Source: an uncultured bacterium (GTDB lineage Bacteria; Actinomycetota; Coriobacteriia; Coriobacteriales; Coriobacteriaceae). From it: DNA of 8,530 bases. The position numbers were made by a program, and so were the translations under genes. The DNA is taken from contig CAJMOL010000053.1 in NCBI GenBank assembly GCA_905215095.1, forward strand, positions 1-8,530, given 5' to 3'. The notes beneath the pieces are model-generated. The model saw only the letters and a program-made list of their open reading frames with translations. It made no database searches and was not told the DNA's origin. This document shows positions 1 through 8,177 of the stretch, one piece after another (the first letter of the stretch is position 1; each line of letters opens with the position of its first letter).

Positions 1-414
1 GCGCTGCACGAGATCGCGAGGCAGAGGGTCATGCGCGACCCCGAGACCGCCGAGTACGCCGAGAGGGCCAGGGGGCGGGGAAAGAGCGACAGGGAGGTCA
101 TGAGGTGCCTCAAGCGCTACGTGGCCAGGGAGGCGTACCGGGCGCTGATGCGCCCGCACGAGATCAGGAGGCCCGAGGACGCCTCGGAGCTCGTGGCGGC
201 CAGGCGCGCGGCGAAGGTCAGCCAGGTGAGGGCGGCGTCCATACTGGGCACCAGCGAGAAGTACATCTCGATGCTGGAGAGGGGCCAAAGGGAGCTCAAG
301 CCCATAAGGAGGGCCTACGAGGCATGGGTCGAGGCCGGACTTCCGCTCGATTGGGACAGGCAGGCCTTCGAGGCCGAGCGCAAAATGGATTCTAAAAAAC
401 ACCTTGCCAAATAG
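1..414 (+). CDS. IS110-family transposase, C-terminal part, with appended XRE-like helix-turn-helix (5' end outside window)
   Basis: The frame is open from base 1, so the ATG at 31 is probably internal and the gene starts upstream of the window. The first ~50 residues contain RDPETAEYAERARGRGKSD followed by an R-C-L-K-R-Y-V-A-R-E segment. This pattern is typical of the C-terminal end of IS110-group transposases, which move DNA with a RuvC-like DEDD domain plus a serine-containing Transposase_20 domain; both would lie upstream. The next ~50 residues (AARRAAKVSQVRAASILG, then S-E-K-Y-I-S-M-L-E-R-G) look like an XRE-type helix-turn-helix. I recall similar tails on actinobacterial IS110 proteins but cannot verify this. 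Arginine is mostly AGG, whereas the downstream genes use CGC/CGT, which fits mobile origin. The last 10 codons are abruptly AT-richer and may be read-through into flanking DNA. Family assignment is from remembered motifs. Confidence 0.72.
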   Translation, partial: ALHEIARQRVMRDPETAEYAERARGRGKSDREVMRCLKRYVAREAYRALMRPHEIRRPEDASELVAARRAAKVSQVRAASILGTSEKYISMLERGQRELKPIRRAYEAWVEAGLPLDWDRQAFEAERKMDSKKHLAK

Positions 415-426
415 GAGCGTCAGGAC

Positions 427-471
427 GCAAAGAGGCTCCGCAGCGCGAAGCGCGATGCGGAGCCTCTTTGC
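427..471. terminator. Strong 16-bp hairpin, probable bidirectional terminator
   Basis: GCAAAGAGGCTCCGCA (427-442) pairs perfectly with 456-471 around a 13-nt loop that can itself form a small GCGC stem. It lies 12 bp after the transposase stop, between convergent genes. The stem ends are A-rich on one side and T-rich on the other (AAAGAGG / CCTCTTT), as in bidirectional terminators. No long T-run follows on either strand, so termination strength is uncertain. It could instead belong to the IS end or its target. Confidence 0.6.
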
Positions 472-483
472 ATGTCCGAGGAC

Positions 484-505
484 GTTTTGGGAAATAACCC
501 AAAAC
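484..505 (-). terminator. Small hairpin downstream of grcA, possible terminator
   Basis: GTTTTGGG (484-491) and CCCAAAAC (498-505) form a perfect 8-bp stem with a 6-nt A/T loop, 33 nt past the grcA stop codon. No T-run follows on the minus strand. It may work together with the larger hairpin at 427-471 to end the pflB-grcA transcript. Confidence 0.35.
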
Positions 506-537
506 CGGCCCCAGTAATCCTACAGGAGTTGAACCCT

Positions 538-789
538 TTAGAACTTGTCGTGGAAGGTACGCGAAATGACCTCGTCCTGCTGCTCCTTGGTGAGCGTGTG
601 GAAGTTCACGGCATAGCCGGAAACGCGGATAGTCAGCTGCGGGTACTTCTCGGGGTGAGCCTGAGCGTCGAGCAACGTCTCACGGTTGAAGACGTTGATG
701 TTCAGGTGGTGGCCACCCTTCTCGGCGTAAGCGTCGAGCATGTGGACCAGGTTATCGGCCTGAGTCTCGGAAACTTCAGAAACCTTCAT
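538..789 (-). CDS. grcA: Stand-alone glycyl-radical domain of pyruvate formate-lyase (GrcA-like, 83 aa)
   Basis: This protein carries the glycyl-radical loop that a normal PFL has at its own C-terminus. Residues 47-67 match the PFL consensus closely: [18 protein letters not shown], with Gly58 the predicted radical residue, followed by [14 protein letters not shown]. Residues 21-42 ([18 protein letters not shown]) correspond to the start of the E. coli PflB glycyl domain. The radical would be placed on Gly58 by the radical-SAM activase PflA (not in the window) and passed to the Cys pair of the upstream pflB product. The ATG at 789 is chosen because AAGGAG lies 7 nt upstream. An in-frame GTG at 834 would add 15 residues encoded by a GC hairpin and has no comparable site. 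E. coli GrcA (YfiD) is about 127 aa and repairs oxygen-cleaved PFL. This copy is shorter and, because the adjacent PFL lacks the domain, probably essential to activity rather than a spare part. Confidence 0.93.
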   Translation of the reverse strand: MKVSEVSETQADNLVHMLDAYAEKGGHHLNINVFNRETLLDAQAHPEKYPQLTIRVSGYAVNFHTLTKEQQDEVISRTFHDKF

Positions 790-796
790 AATGTGT

Positions 797-802
797 CTCC
801 TT
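797..802 (-). promoter_or_regulatory. Ribosome binding site that fixes the grcA start
   Basis: AAGGAG on the minus strand sits 7 nt before the ATG at 789. It supports an 83-residue protein and independent translation initiation rather than read-through from pflB. Confidence 0.85.
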
Positions 803-812
803 CGATCGATAG

Positions 813-832
813 GCGCCGGCCGAAACCGGCGC
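813..832 (-). promoter_or_regulatory. GC hairpin in the pflB-grcA spacer
   Basis: GCGCCGG (813-819) and CCGGCGC (826-832) form a perfect 7-bp GC stem with a 6-nt loop, 10 nt upstream of the grcA Shine-Dalgarno site. It has no T-run, so it is not an obvious terminator. A role in RNA processing, mRNA stabilisation or setting the PflB:GrcA ratio is possible but not shown. Confidence 0.55.
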
Positions 833-848
833 ACTAATCAGTAATCGT

Positions 849-873
849 TATTGTTAGTATAGCACTAACAATA
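849..873 (-). promoter_or_regulatory. Perfect palindrome overlapping an extended -10-like sequence ahead of grcA
   Basis: TATTGTTAGT (849-858) and ACTAACAATA (864-873) are perfect 10-bp arms around a 5-bp centre, starting immediately after the pflB stop codon. On the minus strand the centre reads TGCTATACT (864-856), which matches an extended -10 (TG-N-TATACT). I see no good -35. The AT-rich arms stand out from GC-rich surroundings. Readings: an operator over a dedicated grcA promoter, or an RNA hairpin at the pflB 3' end. The half-site resembles a Rex box (TTGTTAA), but the spacing is 3 bp too long. Confidence 0.5.
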
Positions 874-874
874 G

Positions 875-2926
<2,052 letters not shown>

Positions 2927-3155
2927 TGTGTAACCACGCTCCTAGTTACGTGTAATGCGGCGCTCTCTCACACCGCTGCTTATTGAATTCTTGAATTTTC
3001 GGCTTGCACTACCGGCTTCTTCCGTTCTTCACCACACGTTGGTGCAGGAAAAACGTTTGTCCACCTTGGAACTACAACCCAAAACCCAAGATTTCACCCG
3101 TCTGAGAAGGATAACATAGCGACCCTCTCCATCTGGGCTGTTATATGTTTCTTTT

Positions 3156-3182
3156 TTTATATCATAAGGGCGTTTTTTACAA
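3156..3182 (-). promoter_or_regulatory. Weak candidate pflB promoter
   Basis: On the minus strand TTGTAA (3182-3177) and TATAAA (3161-3156) are separated by 15 bp in an A/T-rich tract. TATGAT (3166-3161) overlaps as an alternative -10. Matches are partial and the spacing is short. The leader to the pflB ATG would be about 220 nt. Confidence 0.25.
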
Positions 3183-3201
3183 ACCCGCAGGAAATGAGAG
3201 C

Positions 3202-3220
3202 GTGAACAACTACCGTTCAC
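3202..3220. promoter_or_regulatory. GTGAAC-N7-GTTCAC palindrome, candidate operator
   Basis: Perfect 6-bp arms are separated by 7 bp, with a third GTTCAC half-site at 3256-3261, 41 bp (about four helical turns) away. If the weak promoter at 3156-3182 is real, the palindrome centre falls about 60 bp upstream of the pflB transcription start, a usual position for an activator. The spacing fits neither CRP/FNR nor Rex, so the regulator is unknown. Confidence 0.4.
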
Positions 3221-3303
3221 CGATTTGTTTGGTTTTTTCCTTGCCTTTGTACGACGTTCACTCTAGCTGTTATGCCAGCTTTAGCAGGGTAAAGTGCCTC
3301 TGA

Positions 3304-3407
3304 GTAGGCTTTGGGACATGCCTAACGATCTGCCCCAAACTTTACTGGCACCGACGGTGTACGGAGGTCGCCTAAAGGTAGTTTTCTAGGCATGTCCCAA
3401 AATCTAC
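3304..3407. repeat. 104-bp element bounded by 21-bp inverted repeats (MITE-like or paired operators)
   Basis: TTTGGGACATGCCTA (3310-3324) has a perfect reverse complement at 3387-3401. Moving outward, two mismatches are followed by a further 4-bp match (GTAG at 3304-3307, CTAC at 3404-3407), giving 19 of 21 paired. The 62-bp interior has no ORF. I see no target-site duplication in the flanks. It could be a miniature transposable element, an IS remnant, or two sites bound by one looped regulator. Confidence 0.65.
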
Positions 3408-3440
3408 CGTATATGGCGCGCGTGCAGGGGTATCATCTTT

Positions 3441-3477
3441 CACCGAAAATAGTTTCTAGTGTTAGGGGTTTTCGGTG
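3441..3477 (+). promoter_or_regulatory. Inverted repeat enclosing the marR translation start
   Basis: CACCGAAAA (3441-3449) pairs perfectly with TTTTCGGTG (3469-3477), and two more T-A pairs follow after one mismatch. The 3' arm contains the GTG start codon (3475-3477) and the 19-nt loop contains the likely Shine-Dalgarno AGGGG (3464-3468). As RNA it would hide the start; as DNA it could be the MarR operator. Confidence 0.5.
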
Positions 3478-3924
3478 GAAGATACCGATTTCCGTGAGCT
3501 TGGGCGTCAGCTCCTTACCGAGTTCGGCAGCATGCATCAGCGCATTTCGCGCTTTGCGGACAAAGCCCTCGGCGGCGAGATGGCCGTCATGCGCGCCCTC
3601 ATGCGCGCCGGCGGCTCGCTCACGCCGAGCGAACTCGCTGATCGCGCCTGGGTCTCGAACGCCCGCATTGCCAATATCCTACGCGCTCTCGAAGCCAAGG
3701 GCTGGGTTGAGCGTGAGCACTCAAAGACCGACCGTCGTCGCGTACACGTCATAGTGACCGACAAGGGATTCCAGGATCTCGAAATCAAACGCCGGGAATT
3801 CGAGGACCGCACCGCGGCTTTCCTCGAACAGCTCGGCGAAACAGATACCCAAGAGATGGTGCGTCTTCTAAGGCGTGCCAACGAAATTATCGACCGCAAT
3901 CAAGAAAGGAGAGATGCCGAGTGA
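3475..3924 (+). CDS. MarR-family winged-helix transcriptional regulator (149 aa)
   Basis: This is a small cytoplasmic DNA-binding protein that acts as a dimer, usually repressing nearby efflux genes until a ligand binds. The family length is about 140-160 aa. Residues ~33-81 contain the helix-turn-helix: AVMRALMRAGGSLTPSELAD, then a recognition helix around SNARIANILRALEAKGWVER. The wing at ~82-98 carries the typical D86-R87-R88 and ends in V-T-D-K-G. N- and C-terminal helices (1-30 and 105-149) would form the dimer interface. The GTG start at 3475 has AGGGG 6 nt upstream and lies inside an inverted repeat. The stop overlaps the next gene's start by 4 nt (GTGA), so it is translationally coupled to the exporter. 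The local context predicts autoregulation of the operon. The ligand cannot be inferred. Confidence 0.93.
   Translation: MEDTDFRELGRQLLTEFGSMHQRISRFADKALGGEMAVMRALMRAGGSLTPSELADRAWVSNARIANILRALEAKGWVEREHSKTDRRRVHVIVTDKGFQDLEIKRREFEDRTAAFLEQLGETDTQEMVRLLRRANEIIDRNQERRDAE
3906..3911 (+). promoter_or_regulatory. Ribosome binding site for the first exporter subunit
   Basis: AAGGAG lies within the end of marR, 9 nt before the GTG at 3921. It supports the GTG start and the 4-nt overlap with marR. Confidence 0.8.
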
Positions 3925-6290
3925 GGATTCTCAAGCTCTTTAAAAAACATGTCCCGGCACTGTTTGCAGCTATCGTACTTATCGTAATCAGCTGCAACGC
4001 CGATCTGGCACTGCCTACCTATATGAGCGACATCGTCGACGTGGGCGTGCAGCAAGGCGGCATCGCCTCGCCCGTGCCCGACACCATTCGCGCCGAATCG
4101 CTCGACGACCTCGAACTCTTTATGAGCACCAAGGACGCCAAAGCTGTGGAGGCCGTGTTTGGCAAGGCGGACAATAACGGCATTCGAACGTACAAGGGCA
4201 CCGAGGAGGAGCGCGCCGACGGCGGCAAGATTGCCGACATCATGAGCCTCCCCGAGACTGTCGTCCTTTCGTTCAACCAGGGCATCGATGCCAACTCCAT
4301 GGGCGACATGACCGGCGCATCTACCGAGGCAAGCGATGGCGGCGCCGCTCAGGCCATGCCCACGCCCGAGCAGATGGCGGCGATGACGCCCGAGCAACTC
4401 GCCGAGATGCAGCAGAAGGCCGCTGCGGCGCAGAACATGCAAAAACAGATTGATGCCGACGGTGGCAAGATCACCATGAAGAGCCTGCGTCTAGGCGTTG
4501 AAGGCGGCCTAATCGACCAGGGCAAGCTCGTCGAGGGCGCCAACGATATGGCGGACAAAATGGGCTCCATGTCGGGCTCCATCGTGACCCAACGCGCTGT
4601 GAGCTATGTGCAAGACGAGTACAAGGCGCAGGGCATCGACCCCGCCGACGTGCAGAACGCCTACCTGGGCCGCATGGCGACCACGATGTTTGGTCTGTGT
4701 CTGGTGTCGCTGGTCGCCACCATCCTGACCGGCGCCGTGGCTTCGCGCACCGCCTGCTCCATCGCCCGCGACCTGCGCCGCGAGACCTTCAACAAGGTTA
4801 TGCACTTCTCGCCGGCCGAAGTGGGCAAGTTTAGCCAGGCCTCGCTCATCACCCGCTGTACCAACGACATTCAGCAGATCCAGATGGCCGCAACCCTGTT
4901 TATCCGCATGTGCCTGATGGCTCCCGTCATGGGCATCGTCGCCGTCATGCGCGTCCTGGCCAACCATACCGGCCTAGAGTGGACCATCGCCGTGGCCATC
5001 ATCGCGGTCTCGGCCGTCGTCGGCGTGCTCATGGGCCTCACCATGCCCAAGTTCAAAAAGATGCAGAGCTTTGTGGACCGCGTGAACCTTACCGCCCGCG
5101 AGCTGCTCGACGGCCTTATGCCCATCCGCTCGTTCAACCGCGAGGAACATGAGCTCGAGCGTTTTGACAAGGCTTCGCTCGACCTAATGACCACGCAGCT
5201 CTACACCAACCGCGCCATGAGCTTTATGATGCCGCTCATGATGCTCGTCATGAACTGCATCACCGTGCTTATCGTCTGGTTTGGCGCGCAGGGCGTGTCC
5301 GACGGCGTGATGCAGGTCGGCAACATGATGGCGTTCATCTCCTACACCATGCAGATCGTCATGGCGTTTATGATCCTCACCATGGTTTCGGTCATCCTGC
5401 CCCGCGCCGAGGTCGCAGCCGAGCGCGTGGAAGAGGTCATCACCTGCCCCACGAGCATCAACGACCCCGCCTCGCCCAAACTGCCCGCTGCCAGCGCGCC
5501 GCGCGGCGAGCTCACCTTCCGTGACGTGAGCTTCCAGTATCCCGATGCCCGCGCAGACGTCATTAGCGGCGTGAACTTCACCACGCATGCCGGTCAGATG
5601 CTCGGCATTATTGGCTCCACGGGCTCGGGCAAGTCCACGCTTGTGCAGCTCATCCCGCGCCTGTACGACGTCACGGGCGGCAGCATTTCGCTCGACGGCA
5701 TCGACGTGCGCGACATGACCCTTTCCGAGCTGCGCCGCCGCATCGGTTATATTCCGCAGCAGGGTCGTCTGTTCTCGGGTACCGTCGAGAGCAACCTCAA
5801 GTTTGCCGGCGACATGGTGAGTGACGAGGATATGCGCCAGGCAGCACGCGTCGCCCAGGCGGAGGACTTTATCGCCGAGCGCGAAGACGGTTACGACTCC
5901 CCTATCAGCCAGGGCGGCTCCAATGTTTCGGGTGGTCAGCGCCAGCGTCTGGCCATCGCCCGCGCGTTGGCCAAAAAGCCCGATGTCGTGGTGTTCGATG
6001 ACTCGTTTAGCGCCCTCGACTACAAGACCGACGCGCGCCTACGCGAGGAGCTGGCCAAAAACGTTACCGACGCCGCGCTCGTGGTCGTGGCCCAGCGCAT
6101 CGCGACCATCATGCACGCCGACCAGATCATCGTGCTCGACGACGGCCACGTAGTGGGCACCGGCACGCACGAGGAGCTGCTGCGCAGCTGCCCGGCGTAT
6201 CTGGAGATCGCACAGTCGCAGCTTTCCGCCGAGGAGCTGGGGCTTACCCAAGAAGAAATTGCAGCCGTCATGGAAGGAGGCGAGCGCTAA
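3921..6290 (+). CDS. Heterodimeric ABC exporter subunit with degenerate ATP site and large extracytoplasmic insertion (789 aa)
   Basis: This is a membrane exporter half-transporter (permease fused to ATPase), paired with the next gene. TM1 is at about 10-32. Residues ~44-248 form a hydrophilic insertion between TM1 and TM2 (TM2 ~252-275), placing it outside the membrane. The insertion includes a tandem octapeptide, TPEQMAAM-TPEQLAEM (148-163), in a Met/Gln/Ala-rich helical stretch. TM3-TM6 lie at about 324-346, 352-373, 433-455 and 472-495. The NBD (~531-770) has Walker A GSTGSGKST with Lys571, Q-loop Gln613, signature VSGGQ (669-673) and Walker B VVVFDD. Asp694 sits where the catalytic Glu is normally found, and Gln725 (VAQRIATI) replaces the H-loop His. 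This marks the degenerate half of an LmrCD/TM287-288-like pair. Typical half-transporters are about 580 aa; the excess is the insertion. The substrate is unknown; drugs, lipids or peptides are possible. Confidence 0.93.
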   Translation: MRILKLFKKHVPALFAAIVLIVISCNADLALPTYMSDIVDVGVQQGGIASPVPDTIRAESLDDLELFMSTKDAKAVEAVFGKADNNGIRTYKGTEEERADGGKIADIMSLPETVVLSFNQGIDANSMGDMTGASTEASDGGAAQAMPTPEQMAAMTPEQLAEMQQKAAAAQNMQKQIDADGGKITMKSLRLGVEGGLIDQGKLVEGANDMADKMGSMSGSIVTQRAVSYVQDEYKAQGIDPADVQNAYLGRMATTMFGLCLVSLVATILTGAVASRTACSIARDLRRETFNKVMHFSPAEVGKFSQASLITRCTNDIQQIQMAATLFIRMCLMAPVMGIVAVMRVLANHTGLEWTIAVAIIAVSAVVGVLMGLTMPKFKKMQSFVDRVNLTARELLDGLMPIRSFNREEHELERFDKASLDLMTTQLYTNRAMSFMMPLMMLVMNCITVLIVWFGAQGVSDGVMQVGNMMAFISYTMQIVMAFMILTMVSVILPRAEVAAERVEEVITCPTSINDPASPKLPAASAPRGELTFRDVSFQYPDARADVISGVNFTTHAGQMLGIIGSTGSGKSTLVQLIPRLYDVTGGSISLDGIDVRDMTLSELRRRIGYIPQQGRLFSGTVESNLKFAGDMVSDEDMRQAARVAQAEDFIAEREDGYDSPISQGGSNVSGGQRQRLAIARALAKKPDVVVFDDSFSALDYKTDARLREELAKNVTDAALVVVAQRIATIMHADQIIVLDDGHVVGTGTHEELLRSCPAYLEIAQSQLSAEELGLTQEEIAAVMEGGER
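6274..6280 (+). promoter_or_regulatory. Ribosome binding site for the second exporter subunit
   Basis: AAGGAGG lies within the end of the preceding gene, 9 nt before the ATG at 6290. It fixes the start and the TAATG stop/start overlap. Confidence 0.85.
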
Positions 6291-8146
6291 TGGCAGACGA
6301 GACCAAGACTCAGATTCCCAAGCCCACCCGCCAGCGTGGTCCCATGGGTCGCATGGGCGGCATGCGTCGCGGCGAAAAGGCCAAGGACTTTAAGGGCACC
6401 ATGAGGCAGCTGCTCGGCTATATCGGCCAGCACAAGATTGCCGTGTTTGCCGCCGTCGCCTTTGCCGTGTGCTCGGTCATCTTTAACATTGTGGGACCCA
6501 AGGTGCTCGGCCAGGTTACGACCAAGCTGTTCGAAGGCCTGGTCGCCAAGGTCAACGGCACCGGCGACGTTGACTTTGACTGGATCGCCAAGACGCTCGG
6601 CTTTTTGCTCTGCCTGTATCTGGCGAGCTCTGTCTGCAGCCTGATCCAAGGCTGGCTCATGACCGGCGTCACGCAAAAGATCTGCTACCGCATGCGCAAG
6701 GAAATCGCCGCCAAGATTGCCGTCGTGCCGATGAGTTACTTCAACGGCCACAGCAAGGGCGACGTGCTCAGCCGCATCACCAACGACGTCGATACGCTGG
6801 GTCAGTCGCTCAACCAGAGCGTGACCCAGCTCATCACGTCGGTGACGCAGATTATCGGCGTGCTCGTCATGATGCTGTCGATTAGTCTGCCGCTTACCGG
6901 CGTCACCGTGCTCACGCTGCCGGCCGCCGCGATTATCTTGACCGTGATGATTCACTTCTCGCAGCCGTACTTCCGCGAGCAACAGCAGGTTCTGGGCGCC
7001 GTCAACGGCATTATCGAGGAGGACTTTGCCGGCCAGAACGTCATTCAGGTGTTCGACCGCGCCGAGGCCTCGATTGAAGAGTTCGACCGTCAAAACGACC
7101 GCCTCTTTATTAGTGGCTGGCGCTCGCAGTTCCTGTCGGGCCTGATGATGCCGCTTATGAGCTTGGTGGGCAACATGGGCTACGTGGGCGTCGTCGTGGT
7201 GGGCGCGCAGCTCGCGCTGACCGGCAATGCCACGCCCGGCGACATCCAGAGCTTTATCCAGTACGTTCGCAACTTTACGCAACCCGTGCAGCAGCTGGGC
7301 AACGTGAGCAACACGATGCAGTCGATGGCTGCCGCCACCGAGCGCGTCTTTGAGTTCCTGGCCGCGCCCGAGGAGGAGCAGAAGGCCGACGCGCAGATTC
7401 CCGAGAAGCGCCCCGGCCACGTGGTGTTTGACCATGTCAAGTTTGGCTACACGCCCGACAAGACCATCATCCACGACTTTAGCTGCGAGGCGCAGCCCGG
7501 CCAGACCATCGCCATCGTCGGCCCCACCGGCGCCGGCAAGACCACGCTCATCAAGCTGCTGCAGAGCTTCTACGATGTGGACGGCGGTTCGCTGCGCGTC
7601 GAGGGCGTCGACGTGCGCGACTGGGACCGCGCGGCGCTGCGCGGCGAGTTTGCCATGGTGCTGCAGGACACCTGGCTGTTTAACGGCACCATCCGCGAAA
7701 ACATCCGCTACGGACGCCCCGATGCGACCGACGCCGAGGTCGAGGCCGCCGCACGCGCCGCACGCTGCGACCACTTTATCCATACGCTCGCCGGTGGCTA
7801 CGACTTTATGATCAACGAGGAGGGCACCAACCTGTCGCAGGGCCAGCGCCAGCTTGTGACCATCGCCCGCGCCATTTTGGCCGACCGTCCGGCGTTGATT
7901 TTGGACGAGGCGACCTCTAACGTGGACACCCGCACCGAGGAGCTCATCCAGCGCGCCATGGATGCGCTGATGCAGGGCCGTACCAGCTTTGTTATCGCGC
8001 ACCGCCTGTCCACGATCCGCAACGCCGACGTGATCTTGGTGATTCGCGACGGCGACATCGTCGAGAAGGGCACGCACGACGAGCTGCTCGCCCAAGGCGG
8101 CTTCTACGCCGACCTGTACAACTCGCAGTTCGACGAGGCGGCGTAA
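6290..8146 (+). CDS. Heterodimeric ABC exporter subunit with canonical ATP site (618 aa)
   Basis: This is the partner half-transporter. Its start overlaps the previous stop by one base (TAATG), so the subunits are likely made in equal amounts. The cytoplasmic N-terminus (~1-45) is rich in Arg, Gly and Met. The membrane domain has TM segments near 50-74, 102-126, 180-224 (two), 282-310 and 320-345, with a short first external loop and no large insertion. The NBD (~378-610) has Walker A GPTGAGKTT with Lys417, Q-loop Gln459, Walker B ALILDEATS with Asp539 and catalytic Glu540, and H-loop His571 (IAHRLSTI). The signature is LSQGQ (515-519), one residue away from LSGGQ. The expected arrangement is a working ATP site made from this subunit's Walker motifs and the partner's VSGGQ. 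The degenerate site would pair the partner's Asp/Gln with this LSQGQ. The family is clear; the substrate is not. Confidence 0.95.
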   Translation: MADETKTQIPKPTRQRGPMGRMGGMRRGEKAKDFKGTMRQLLGYIGQHKIAVFAAVAFAVCSVIFNIVGPKVLGQVTTKLFEGLVAKVNGTGDVDFDWIAKTLGFLLCLYLASSVCSLIQGWLMTGVTQKICYRMRKEIAAKIAVVPMSYFNGHSKGDVLSRITNDVDTLGQSLNQSVTQLITSVTQIIGVLVMMLSISLPLTGVTVLTLPAAAIILTVMIHFSQPYFREQQQVLGAVNGIIEEDFAGQNVIQVFDRAEASIEEFDRQNDRLFISGWRSQFLSGLMMPLMSLVGNMGYVGVVVVGAQLALTGNATPGDIQSFIQYVRNFTQPVQQLGNVSNTMQSMAAATERVFEFLAAPEEEQKADAQIPEKRPGHVVFDHVKFGYTPDKTIIHDFSCEAQPGQTIAIVGPTGAGKTTLIKLLQSFYDVDGGSLRVEGVDVRDWDRAALRGEFAMVLQDTWLFNGTIRENIRYGRPDATDAEVEAAARAARCDHFIHTLAGGYDFMINEEGTNLSQGQRQLVTIARAILADRPALILDEATSNVDTRTEELIQRAMDALMQGRTSFVIAHRLSTIRNADVILVIRDGDIVEKGTHDELLAQGGFYADLYNSQFDEAA

Positions 8147-8177
8147 ATTCTGCCTCAGGGAACAAATAACGCCCGAG

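Larger units (their letters stand above)
2945..3474. other. 530-bp divergent intergenic region between pflB and marR
   Basis: I see no convincing gene here. The pflB-proximal half is AT-rich. It holds a tandem 8-bp repeat (TTGAATTC-TTGAATTT, 2983-2998), a CACCA-N5-TGGTG palindrome (3030-3044), an AAACGTTT octamer (3051-3058) and A/T-rich tracts at 3141-3180. The marR-proximal half is crowded with short inverted repeats: AGCTG-N6-CAGCT (3265-3280), CTTTA-N6-TAAAG (3279-3294), CACCG-A-CGGTG (3349-3359), plus the larger 3304-3407 and 3441-3477 repeats listed separately. The length and density suggest a complex regulatory region, possibly with an inserted miniature element. Confidence 0.7.

Noticed and set aside
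472..837. Plus-strand open frame opposite grcA
   Set aside because: The minus strand encodes an unmistakable glycyl-radical domain with a good ribosome binding site. The plus frame resembles nothing.
849..873. Rex operator
   Set aside because: The arms TTGTTA/TAACAA resemble the Firmicute Rex box, but the interval is 9 bp between 6-bp arms, three more than in the 18-bp consensus.
3029..3220. 63-codon minus-strand frame upstream of pflB
   Set aside because: It has no plausible ribosome binding site or family resemblance, and it covers palindromes and AT tracts that look regulatory.
3392..3754. Plus-strand frame starting at ATG 3392 and overlapping marR
   Set aside because: It is out of frame with the clear MarR winged helix, and its Ser/Ala/Arg-rich translation is typical of a shadow frame.
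6287..8095. A 602-codon minus-strand open frame opposite the second exporter gene
   Set aside because: It is an antisense shadow produced by GC-biased third codon positions. Its composition is unnatural (His/Ala/Val/Asp-rich), and the plus-strand gene has all ABC motifs.
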